Shown here piece by piece: positions 15,114 through 23,340 of a stretch of DNA of 56,087 nt. A program made the translations under genes and the position numbers. Every line of letters begins with the position of its first letter. Position 1 is the stretch's first letter. This DNA comes from Candidatus Krumholzibacteriia bacterium (GTDB taxonomy: Bacteria > Krumholzibacteriota > Krumholzibacteriia > JAJRXK01), in assembly GCA_035268685.1 (NCBI GenBank), contig DATFKK010000049.1, positions 1-56,087 on the forward strand. Reading direction: 5' to 3'. The notes under the pieces were generated by a model. It was not told the DNA's origin and ran no database searches. It worked only from the letters and a program-made list of their open reading frames with translations.

Positions 15114-18100
15114 TCACTTGGCCAGGGTGATCTTGCGTGTCTCGTCCTTCCGCGGCGTCGTGGCGCGGAGCAGGTACACGCCGGAGGCGAGCACCTCTCC
15201 GCCGTCGTCGGCGCCGTCCCACTCCACGCCGTGGGTTCCACGCGGCAGCTCGGCCTCGTCGAGCAGGGTACGCACGAGGCGTCCGCGCAGGTCGTAGACG
15301 ACCAACGTGACGGTGGTCGCCCGCGACAGGCCCAGTTCGACGTCGAGGTGGGCGTTGAAGGGATTCGGAGTCACCGACGCGAGCAGGCGTCGGGGGGTCG
15401 GGGTGTCGACGGCCGTCACGCCGCTCGAGGCGTCGGCCCCGGCCTCGAAGTTCGTGGTGATCTCGGTGCCGGTCAGGGCCCGGTCGTGGATCGCGGCCAG
15501 GTGGATGGTGCCGGTCCATGCGACCTCGGTTCCGAAGGCGTATTCGCCGGCGATGGCCACGCCGTGCGACGGATCCCAGTCGTCGAAGGTGCCGGAGCGG
15601 GTGGTTTCGACGGCCAACTCCCCGTCCACCCAGATCCGCGCGGTTCCCGCCGCGTCGCGCGTGAGCACCACGTGCTGCATCGTGGTCTGCACCGTACCGC
15701 CGTCGGTGGCGAAGGTCGGCAGGCCGTTGTCCTTCGTGCCCGTGCGGATGCGGGCCGAGTAGTGATCGGAGTCCACGTCGACCTTCCCCTGCGACAGCGT
15801 GACGTTGCGGAGGTAGCGATCCTGCGAAACCGTCACGATCCGCGCGGGTCCGGTCTGCGTGGCGTCGGAGGGACGGACCCAGGCCTCGACGGTCACCGCG
15901 TCGGAGGCACGGCAGGCCTCCACGATCTTCACGGCCGGATCGGGCGAGCGCACCGACACGGCACTCGTCAGGTCGAGGCCGCCGTCGGTGCGCGACGTCC
16001 GGGTGGTGTCGGCGATCACGAGGTCGAGAGGCGTGCCATCGGGGTCCACGTCGAGCACGAAGCCGGGCCGGCCTCGTTCGAAGTCCCAGAGCGCGACCTG
16101 GGCGTCGTCGACGCGATTCCACGGACGGTGGACGAAGGCCGAGCGGTCGGTGCCGTCGGTCGCGTTCGGCGTCGAGGCCAGGTCGCGCACGCCGTCGGTG
16201 CTCAACTCGTAGGTCGTGCCCACGGTCATCGGCGCGGTGTCGATCCACACGGTGCGTCCGTCGGACTGCAGGGTCACGTCGAGCACGTCGACACTGGGCT
16301 GCACGAGGTAGTGCGCGGGGTCGACGGCCGACACCGGATCCACGGCCTCGGAGAAACGGGCCAGGATCCGGTCGAGGTCCGGCTCGGTGGATCGGGTGAA
16401 GACCAGCGAGGGCGGGGTGACGTCGTCGGGCGGTGAGACCGTCTCGTCCACGGCGAGGTTCTCGTACAACGTCACCGTGTCGCGGAACCAGCTCACCGAC
16501 AGCACGTCGAGATCGCCGTCGCCGTCGATGTCGACGAGGTTCGCGCCGTCGTGGTGCTCGTCGCCCTGGTACACCAGGTGCTCGGTCCACGTGCCGTCGC
16601 CGCCGTTCTCCAGGACGAGTAGGCGGGAGTCCTCGGGCGTGGCGTCGTCGTGCTCGCCGACCACGACGTCGAGGTCACCGTCGAGATCGAGGTCGGCGGT
16701 GTCGAGGCTCATGGGACCGATGACCGTGGCGATCTCGGTCCCCGGCCACGAGGCGGTCGGATCGGACGGTTGCCGGTACCAGGTCACCGGACCGGTCTCG
16801 CCGATCGCTTCCACGCCCATGACGATGTCGAGTCGACCGTCGTGGTCGAGGTCGATCAGGCGGTGACGGTCGGGGGGCTGCGCCGAGCTGGCGATCTGCA
16901 CGCTGCTCCACGCTCCGCCTCCGTCGTTGCGCATCCAGGCGGTGCCGGTCGACAGGTCGAGATCGCCGTCGCGGTCGATGTCGCCGGCCTGCAGCTGTTC
17001 GTTCTGGGTGAAGGTCGACAGGTCGGTGAGCGACCAGGCCCCCGTGGAGGGGTCGGCGGGAACGGTCAGCAGTTCGATGCCGTTGCCCCGGGCGTGCCAG
17101 CTGAGGGCCACGGCCTCGGGGACGACGCCGTTCTGCAACGAAGTGGTGAAGCGACCGTGGGCGACGCCCTGCAGGAAGTCGCCCTCGCCGGTGGCGATGT
17201 CGCCGGTCACCGTGAAGTTCCCGGCGCCGTCGTTGCGGGCCCAGGCGAAGATCGGCAGGTCGTCGCTCCCCTTGCCCTCGGTGCCGAGCACGTCGAGGTC
17301 GCCGTCGTGGTCGAGGTCGGCGACGACGGCGGCCGTGTTCAGGGGCGCGCCGATCGTGCGACGCGTCCAGTCGCCGTCGGGCGTGCCGGGGTTCTCGTAC
17401 CACCAACCGCCGCCGATGGCGTCGACGTCGCCGTCGCGGTCGATGTCGCCGTGCAGGACGAACACCGCGCGCCAGGGGCGGTCGGCGTCGAGCACGTGGC
17501 GCTGCCAGTTGCCGAGGGACGATCCACTCGGGTCGACGTTGCGGGCCTCGGCCAGCCGGCAGGTCCCGCTCTCCGAGCCCAGGAACAGATCGACGTCGCC
17601 GTCGCGGTCGAGGTCGCTGGCGGCGAGGGCGTTCGACGACGCGATGGTCTCGATCGTCCAGCCGGACAGGGGGCCACCGTCGCTGCGCAGCAGGACGGAG
17701 CGCGCGGCGTCGTTGCAGTCGCGACCGGCGAGGACCACGTCGAGGTCACCGTCGCGGTCGACGTCGAGCGTGCGCAGGTCTTCGACGCGGCCTAGGGCCA
17801 GTCCGCCGAGACGCGCGATCTCGCGCGGACCGGTGCGGGCGTCGTTGTCGATCCAGCGGATCTCACCACACACGTCGGGGTCGACGGTCAGCAGATCGGT
17901 CTTGCCGTCGCGGTCGGGGTCGGCGGTCCAGGCGCGCGTTCGCGGACCGAGGTCGCCGGGAAGGGCGAAGGCTGCCCAGCTACTGCCGTCGTTGCGCCAC
18001 CACGATCCGCCGCGCCCCATGTCGAGGTCGCCGTCGGCGTCGAGGTCCGCGATCCAGCCGCGTGGATCGGAGGTGGTGGTCGAACCGAAGCTCGACGAGG

Positions 18101-19763
18101 TCCAGTCCTGGCCGTCGAAGGTCGACGCGCGCACGGCCGACGAACGCGCGAGGGCGACGACGTCGAGGGCGCCCGTGGCGTCGAGATCACCGATCTTGAG
18201 ATCGCCCACGCTGTCGCCCACGGCCGCGATCGTCGTCTGCGCCCAGTCACCGCTGCGGTCGCCGGGGTTGGCGAACCACACGAGGTCGGAGGCACCGCCG
18301 GTGGTCGCGCCGATCAGGTCGAGGTCGCCGTCGGACTCGACGTCGGCCCAGGCGGTCGCCGACAGGGAGACACCGGTCGGGATCGTGCTCGTGGTGTGGT
18401 CCGGGCCGTAGAGTGCGCGCACGCCACCGTCGACGGTTCGGACGACGGCGTCGATGTTCCCGTCGTGGTCGAGATCGAGGGCGTCGACGCCGCGGACGGA
18501 CAGGCCGTCGCCGTCGTCGACGAGACAGGCCGCATCGGTGTCGAAGGCTCCACCGACGTTGCTGGTGGTCTGCAACCACACGTTCAGCCCGGGCGCGCCG
18601 TTCGTGTACGGTTTGCCCACCAGATCGGGTCGCCCGTCGGCGTTCACGTCGGCGAACTTCGACTCGTGGTTGCCGGTGCCGACGCTGATCGTCTCGGCGA
18701 CGAGGTTGCCTCCGCCCTGGCTCAGGAAGACCCGCGACTCGGCATCGCTGCCGGCGCCGGGTGTGTGCATCTCGGCCACGAAGAGATCGAGCCGACCGTC
18801 GCGGTCCACGTCGACGATCTCGAGGGAGTGGCCGTTCTCGACGTCGGGATCGAGCTCGTTGGCTTGCCATGTCGCTCCGTCCCACTGGTACCACACGAGC
18901 GGGCCATCGGCGTCGCCGGGGACGATCACGATCTCGGGGCGGCCGCCCTCGACGAGCTGGCCCACGGCCGAACGCGTGAAGGCGCGCCCGTCGGCCACGA
19001 GGTGGGCGGTGAAGCTGGTGCCGCCGGTGAATTCGAACCAGTGGCCGGCACCGATCAGATCGATCGTCCCGTTGCCGTCGACGTCTCCGGTGGCCAGCCC
19101 CTCGGAGTCGTCCGGACCGTCGAAGATCGCGGTGCGCGACCAGGTACCGGCCGTGGTCGGGTCGGCCGGGATCTCGGCCAGGTACAGAACTCCACCCGCG
19201 CCCTGGTTCCAGAACGCCAGCTCCAGGTCGCCGTCGGCGTCGAAGTCACCGAAGGCCTGGTCGTGGTGCTTGTCGGCGCCGCCGTCCTTGATCAGTCGCC
19301 GTGCCCAGCCTTCCGTGGGGTAGGGGGGCGGCCCGGGATTCTCCCACCACCACACCCGGTTGCTCCGGTAGTCGCCGCCGAACGAGACGTCGAGATCGCC
19401 GTCGCCGTCGACGTCGCCGAGCGCGCCGCCGGCCTCGATCGGCAGGGTGGAGGTGTCGATCACCGCGCGCTCCCATCCGGTGTCGCGACGGAAGAACACG
19501 GTCACGGCGGGTGATTCCGTGCGTTCGGCGACGACCACGTCGTCGCGGCCGTCGCCGTCGAGGTCGCCCACCAGGCAGGCGGTCTGTTCGTCCCCGGGGT
19601 TGGGAGCGGGGATGTTCCCGGATTCCGTGGATTCCACGGCCCACTCGAGTGCACTCGCGGTCGGGGCGATGGCGATGACGAGCCACGCCACCAGTGCCGG
19701 AACGAGGAGGCGTGGGGGAGGACGGTACGTTCGGTCGGAGGTCTTTTGCAGGGTCTTGGCCAT
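15114..19763 (-). CDS. Giant secreted FG-GAP/VCBS repeat protein with LamG-like and FlgD-like C-terminal domains
   Basis: A 1549-residue protein. The ATG at 19763 follows GAGGAG and starts a signal peptide (LLVPALVAWLVIAIAPTASA). Residues of ~40-1150 hold more than 20 FG-GAP/VCBS units with calcium-loop cores of the form D-x-D-x-D-G-D-x-D (DLDGDGRDD, DVDGDGDLD, DLDHDGDLD). They are expected to build one or more beta-propellers. Next come a bacterial Ig-like segment (~1190-1270), a LamG/concanavalin-like domain (~1280-1450, VEAWVRPSD, VVLTRDAAGTARIWVDGEL) and a C-terminal FlgD Ig-like tail (TPNPFNAHLDVELGL to KITLAK). It is probably a cell-surface or secreted adhesion/binding protein. The frame is open 122 codons further upstream, but that stretch lacks a credible start. 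Confidence 0.93.
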   Translation of the reverse strand: MAKTLQKTSDRTYRPPPRLLVPALVAWLVIAIAPTASALEWAVESTESGNIPAPNPGDEQTACLVGDLDGDGRDDVVVAERTESPAVTVFFRRDTGWERAVIDTSTLPIEAGGALGDVDGDGDLDVSFGGDYRSNRVWWWENPGPPPYPTEGWARRLIKDGGADKHHDQAFGDFDADGDLELAFWNQGAGGVLYLAEIPADPTTAGTWSRTAIFDGPDDSEGLATGDVDGNGTIDLIGAGHWFEFTGGTSFTAHLVADGRAFTRSAVGQLVEGGRPEIVIVPGDADGPLVWYQWDGATWQANELDPDVENGHSLEIVDVDRDGRLDLFVAEMHTPGAGSDAESRVFLSQGGGNLVAETISVGTGNHESKFADVNADGRPDLVGKPYTNGAPGLNVWLQTTSNVGGAFDTDAACLVDDGDGLSVRGVDALDLDHDGNIDAVVRTVDGGVRALYGPDHTTSTIPTGVSLSATAWADVESDGDLDLIGATTGGASDLVWFANPGDRSGDWAQTTIAAVGDSVGDLKIGDLDATGALDVVALARSSAVRASTFDGQDWTSSSFGSTTTSDPRGWIADLDADGDLDMGRGGSWWRNDGSSWAAFALPGDLGPRTRAWTADPDRDGKTDLLTVDPDVCGEIRWIDNDARTGPREIARLGGLALGRVEDLRTLDVDRDGDLDVVLAGRDCNDAARSVLLRSDGGPLSGWTIETIASSNALAASDLDRDGDVDLFLGSESGTCRLAEARNVDPSGSSLGNWQRHVLDADRPWRAVFVLHGDIDRDGDVDAIGGGWWYENPGTPDGDWTRRTIGAPLNTAAVVADLDHDGDLDVLGTEGKGSDDLPIFAWARNDGAGNFTVTGDIATGEGDFLQGVAHGRFTTSLQNGVVPEAVALSWHARGNGIELLTVPADPSTGAWSLTDLSTFTQNEQLQAGDIDRDGDLDLSTGTAWMRNDGGGAWSSVQIASSAQPPDRHRLIDLDHDGRLDIVMGVEAIGETGPVTWYRQPSDPTASWPGTEIATVIGPMSLDTADLDLDGDLDVVVGEHDDATPEDSRLLVLENGGDGTWTEHLVYQGDEHHDGANLVDIDGDGDLDVLSVSWFRDTVTLYENLAVDETVSPPDDVTPPSLVFTRSTEPDLDRILARFSEAVDPVSAVDPAHYLVQPSVDVLDVTLQSDGRTVWIDTAPMTVGTTYELSTDGVRDLASTPNATDGTDRSAFVHRPWNRVDDAQVALWDFERGRPGFVLDVDPDGTPLDLVIADTTRTSRTDGGLDLTSAVSVRSPDPAVKIVEACRASDAVTVEAWVRPSDATQTGPARIVTVSQDRYLRNVTLSQGKVDVDSDHYSARIRTGTKDNGLPTFATDGGTVQTTMQHVVLTRDAAGTARIWVDGELAVETTRSGTFDDWDPSHGVAIAGEYAFGTEVAWTGTIHLAAIHDRALTGTEITTNFEAGADASSGVTAVDTPTPRRLLASVTPNPFNAHLDVELGLSRATTVTLVVYDLRGRLVRTLLDEAELPRGTHGVEWDGADDGGEVLASGVYLLRATTPRKDETRKITLAK

Positions 19764-20115
19764 GGCCTGGGCACTCCTCTCGTGGCACGCCGGCGTCGTC
19801 GGGCCACGCGGATCGGGGGTGGTCGGTCGAGGCCGTGTGCGGATCGATGGAGTCGGGTCGGCTCGATGTCTGGAGACCGTAGGACGAATCCCGGAGTCCG
19901 CAGGCCGGTCGGGCTGCGGATTGCGGAAACCGGGGCGAGAGGCCAGCGACTTCGGCCGACCTCCCGGGCATGGGGGAAATCCCGTCTCCCGCATGGGGGA
20001 AACGCTCTCCGGTCGACTGCGCGTCGGTTGAGGCTGCGTACCGGGGTGTCGAAGTGCTAACCTCTTCCCGGCTCCCCCCGTGTCAGGCAGAACCACCTCG
20101 AGCGAACGCAGAACC
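19764..20115. other. 352-bp divergent promoter region with a 12-bp direct repeat
   Basis: No ORF is credible here. GCATGGGGGAAA occurs at 19968-19979 and again at 19991-20002, 23 bp apart, which is about two helical turns. A -10-like GCTAACCT lies at 20056-20063, about 52 nt before the KaiC-like start. On the minus strand TACGGT (19876-19881) could serve the FG-GAP gene. Direct repeats in phase upstream of the KaiC-like operon suggest an activator or repressor site (inference). Confidence 0.4.
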
Positions 20116-21618
20116 ATGTCGACCTCCACGACCGACGACCCACGCGTGCCCTCCGGCCTTCACGGCCTCGACGATATCCTGCACGGCGGCCTCCCGCCGG
20201 GGCACTCCTATCTGGTGCACGGGCAGCCCGGTTCGGGAAAGACCACGCTGGGCATGCAGTTCGCCATGGAAGGCGCGCGGCGGGGCGAGAAGGCTCTGTA
20301 CGTCACGAACTGCGAGACGGTGGGACAGATCGAATTCATGGCGCGCGGCCATGGTTGGTCGCTCGACGGTGTCGACGTCCACTATCTCGACACCGGCGAG
20401 ATCCTCGGCGAGGAGGGCGAGCAGTCGCTCTTCCACGTGAACGAGGTCGCGTTCCCGCGCACGCTCGACACCCTGGCGAAGGCAGTCGACGAGGCCCGGC
20501 CCGATCGGCTGGTCCTGGACTCGCTCACCGAACTGCGCCTGTTGGCCGCCGAACCGCGCGCGTTCCGTCGCGAGCTGCTGTCGCTGACCCGCTTTCTCAC
20601 CGAGATGGGGTGCACGAGCCTGCTGTTCGACGATGCGAGTGCCGACGTCTCCACGCTGGCGAGCGTCGTGAACGGGCTCGTCGATCTCGAGCAGGTCCCA
20701 CGCAACTACGGTCCCGATCGTCGGCGCGTTCGCGTGCGCAAGCTCCGGGGCACGGACTTCCGGTCGGGCTACCACGACTTCCGGATCCAGCGGGGCGGGA
20801 TCCGTGTCTTCCCGCGTATCGAGCAGAACGGCCAGCGCGACGAGGTGGCCGACGACCGTCTGTGCAGTGGGGTGGCAGGGCTGGACGAACTCATCGGCGA
20901 CGGGATCGTGCGCGGCTCGAGCGTGTTGTTCCAGGGGTCCACCGGTGGTGGCAAGTCCACGCTGGCGGCGCAGTTCGCAGTGGCGGCCGCCGAGCGTGGG
21001 GAGTCGTCGACCATCTGCGTCTTCGACGAGTCGCGTGGCATGCTGTTGAAGAGGACCGAGAGCCTGGGGATCGACGTGCGGAGGCACGCCGAAGAGGGTC
21101 GGATCGATGTTATCGAGATCGACCCGGCCGAACTCACGCCCGGCGAGTTCAGCCATCGGATCCGGCGGGACGTCGAAGAGCGCGGCATCCGGTTGCTGGT
21201 GATCGACAGCCTCAACGGGTACGTCCACGCCATGGCCGACGAGCGGATGCTGCTGGTCCACCTGCACGAGTTGTCGAGCTACCTGGGATCGCACGGGGTG
21301 ACGGTCCTGTCGATCCTCGCCGAGCATGGCGCGCTCGGCGCGGTCGCCTCCACAGTGGAGGATCTCAGCTACATCTCCGACGCGGTCCTCTACTTCCGGC
21401 ACTTCGAGTACGCCGGCGAGGTCCGCCGTTGTATCTCCGTGTACAAGAACCGCGGAGGCGGGCACGAGCACACCATCCGCGAAATGAAGCTCGGGCCGCG
21501 AGGTATCCACGTGGGAGAGCCCCTGAGGAACTTCCGGGGCGTTCTGAGTGGGTCCCCGGAGTACGTCTCCGATGACATCCCCGAGCGCGGGGAGGGCCGC
21601 GACGATGATCGGATCTGA
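20116..21618 (+). CDS. KaiC-like double RecA-fold ATPase
   Basis: A 500-residue protein with two tandem KaiC domains. Domain 1 (~10-235) has Walker A GQPGSGKTT (residues 36-44) and Walker B RLVLDSLTEL. Domain 2 (~250-490) has Walker A GSTGGGKST (~274-282), the catalytic glutamate in CVFDESRGMLL, and LLVIDSLNGY. At the KaiC phosphorylation loop the sequence reads STVEDLSYISD: the Ser431 position is kept and Thr432 is tyrosine, so classic dual-site phosphorylation is altered. No KaiA or KaiB gene is seen. Its stop overlaps the start of a hybrid histidine kinase by 14 nt, so the two probably work together in signalling, as KaiC does with SasA (inference). The ATG at 20116 was preferred over a GTG 36 nt upstream. 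Confidence 0.93.
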   Translation: MSTSTTDDPRVPSGLHGLDDILHGGLPPGHSYLVHGQPGSGKTTLGMQFAMEGARRGEKALYVTNCETVGQIEFMARGHGWSLDGVDVHYLDTGEILGEEGEQSLFHVNEVAFPRTLDTLAKAVDEARPDRLVLDSLTELRLLAAEPRAFRRELLSLTRFLTEMGCTSLLFDDASADVSTLASVVNGLVDLEQVPRNYGPDRRRVRVRKLRGTDFRSGYHDFRIQRGGIRVFPRIEQNGQRDEVADDRLCSGVAGLDELIGDGIVRGSSVLFQGSTGGGKSTLAAQFAVAAAERGESSTICVFDESRGMLLKRTESLGIDVRRHAEEGRIDVIEIDPAELTPGEFSHRIRRDVEERGIRLLVIDSLNGYVHAMADERMLLVHLHELSSYLGSHGVTVLSILAEHGALGAVASTVEDLSYISDAVLYFRHFEYAGEVRRCISVYKNRGGGHEHTIREMKLGPRGIHVGEPLRNFRGVLSGSPEYVSDDIPERGEGRDDDRI

Positions 21619-23269
21619 CACGTCGAACAGTCCGGTGCTGATCGTGTCGTCGGCGGCTTCCGACGCCACCATGGCGGCCCGGGTCCTGGCCGAGAGCGGT
21701 CTGACGACCGCCGTCTGCCGTGACGTGCACGATCTGTGTGCGCGGATCGACGAGAGCACCGGCGCCGCCCTCGTGACCGAGGAGGCCCTCACGCCCGTTG
21801 CCCAGCGAGCCCTCAGTGCCCGGCTCGCGGTCCAGCCGGCGTGGTCGGACGTCCCGCTGATCCTGATCATGTCGCGGGATCGGGGGGCGATCGAGGGATA
21901 CGAAGTCTTCGAAGAGGTCGAGGGCTCGACGCACGTCACGATGCTCCGGCGCCCCCTGCACCGAGCGACACTGGTTTCGGCGGTCCGTTCGGCGCTCGAG
22001 GCCCGTCGGCGGCAGATGGCGATCGGCGAGGAACTCCGCGCCCGGCGCCGCCGTGAGGTCGAACTCGAGGAGAGCCGCGCGGCGTTGGCCAAGTTGACCG
22101 AGACGCTCGAACAGCGTGTCCGCAAGCGCACGGCGCTGGCCGAGAAGCGGGCCGACGGCATGCGACGCCTGGCGGTACAACTGGGCGATGCCGAGCGCCG
22201 GGAGCGTCAACGGCTCGCCGAGGTCCTGCACGACGGCCTGCAGCAACTCCTGCTGGCCGCGCACATGCAGATCGGTCAGTTGCGCTCGAAGGCCCCGGAA
22301 GAACTGCTCGAGCGGATCGAGAAGATCGATTCGATCCTGCGCGAGAGCATGGTCGGCGCCCGCACGCTGTCGCACGAGCTGAGCCCACCGGTCCTGTCGA
22401 ACGCCGATCTGGGTCGGAACATGGAGTGGCTACGCGGTTGGTTCCAGGAGCACCACGGTCTGCGGGTGACGTTGGGCCTCGGCCAGGAACTGCCGACGGT
22501 GTCCGAGACCACGCGCTCCTTCCTCCTCAATTCCGCGCGTGAACTGCTGATGAACGCGATCAAGCACTCGGGCTCGATGGAGGCGGGGATCTCGGTCGAC
22601 AGCCGGCGCGACACGCTGATCGTCGAGATCAGCGACGGGGGATCGGAATTCGATCTCCAGACGGTCGAACGAGCTCTCGAGGAACGGCACGGATTCGGCC
22701 TGGCCCACATCCGGGATCGGATCGAGGCCCTGGGCGGGCGCATGGACGTCGACACCACGTCGACCGGGGGAGGGCGGTTCCGGTTCTCGATTCCGATCGA
22801 GAGTCGTGAACCCACGGAAGCCGATGCGCCGACCGCGAGCCGGCAGCCGGGCGACACACCGGTCGTGCGTGTCCAGATCGCCGACGACCACGACGTGATC
22901 CGCGAAGGCATCGCCGTCGCCCTCGACGAACAGCCTGGCATCGAGGTGGTGGGAGAGGCCGCCAACGGTCGCGACGCCGTGGCCATGGTCGAGCGCGGCC
23001 GTCCCGACGTGATCGTCATGGACTTCCAGATGCCGTTGGTCGACGGCGTCGAGGCCACGCGTGAGATCCTCGACCGCTGGCCCGACGTGCGGGTGATCGG
23101 ACTGTCCGTGCAGGACGACCCGAAGGTCGTCGAGGCCATGAAGAAGGCCGGTGCACGTCGCTTCGTGTCGAAGCACGCCCCGATGTCCGATTTGATCCGC
23201 GTGATCCGCGAGGTCGCGGGCGAGGGCGTTCCGGCGAGCCCTTCGGCCTCGGCGGCCGAGTCGTCCTGA
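21605..23269 (+). CDS. Hybrid histidine kinase: N-terminal receiver-like domain, HisKA_3, HATPase, C-terminal receiver
   Basis: A 554-residue cytoplasmic protein. The ATG at 21605 lies inside the end of the KaiC-like gene. Residues ~8-130 look like a degenerate receiver (PVLIVSSAASD, with the phospho-acceptor aspartate not evident). A coiled coil follows, then a NarX/DesK-type HisKA_3 box (RQRLAEVLHDGLQQ) with His209 as the likely phosphorylated residue. An HATPase domain comes next (NAIKHSG, HGFGLAHIRDRIEALGG), then a C-terminal receiver (VQIADDHDVIREG, Asp473 in VMDFQMPL, Lys in RFVSKHAP). No HTH output domain follows, so phosphate must go to a separate regulator or the receiver modulates the kinase. 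There is no membrane segment or periplasmic sensor; the input is likely protein-borne, plausibly from the KaiC-like ATPase. Confidence 0.93.
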   Translation: MIGSDTSNSPVLIVSSAASDATMAARVLAESGLTTAVCRDVHDLCARIDESTGAALVTEEALTPVAQRALSARLAVQPAWSDVPLILIMSRDRGAIEGYEVFEEVEGSTHVTMLRRPLHRATLVSAVRSALEARRRQMAIGEELRARRRREVELEESRAALAKLTETLEQRVRKRTALAEKRADGMRRLAVQLGDAERRERQRLAEVLHDGLQQLLLAAHMQIGQLRSKAPEELLERIEKIDSILRESMVGARTLSHELSPPVLSNADLGRNMEWLRGWFQEHHGLRVTLGLGQELPTVSETTRSFLLNSARELLMNAIKHSGSMEAGISVDSRRDTLIVEISDGGSEFDLQTVERALEERHGFGLAHIRDRIEALGGRMDVDTTSTGGGRFRFSIPIESREPTEADAPTASRQPGDTPVVRVQIADDHDVIREGIAVALDEQPGIEVVGEAANGRDAVAMVERGRPDVIVMDFQMPLVDGVEATREILDRWPDVRVIGLSVQDDPKVVEAMKKAGARRFVSKHAPMSDLIRVIREVAGEGVPASPSASAAESS

Positions 23270-23288
23270 GCGGGCGATGGTGAACGCG

Positions 23289-23320
23289 AAGGGGGCGAGC
23301 CGTCCGGGCCCGCCCCCTTT
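23289..23320. terminator. Terminator between the hybrid kinase and S9 peptidase genes
   Basis: AAGGGGGCG pairs with CGCCCCCTTT around a 13-nt loop, with T's at the 3' end on the plus strand and a mirrored AA start for the minus strand. It is placed between convergent stops at 23269 and 23341. Confidence 0.7.
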
Positions 23321-23340
23321 CGTGGTAGCTCCTCGGCGGC

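Noticed and set aside
20080..20115. GTG at 20080 as start of the KaiC-like protein
   Set aside because: There is no ribosome-binding site, and the added residues (SGRTTSSERRT) are not typical of the family; the ATG at 20116 gives a normal N-terminus.
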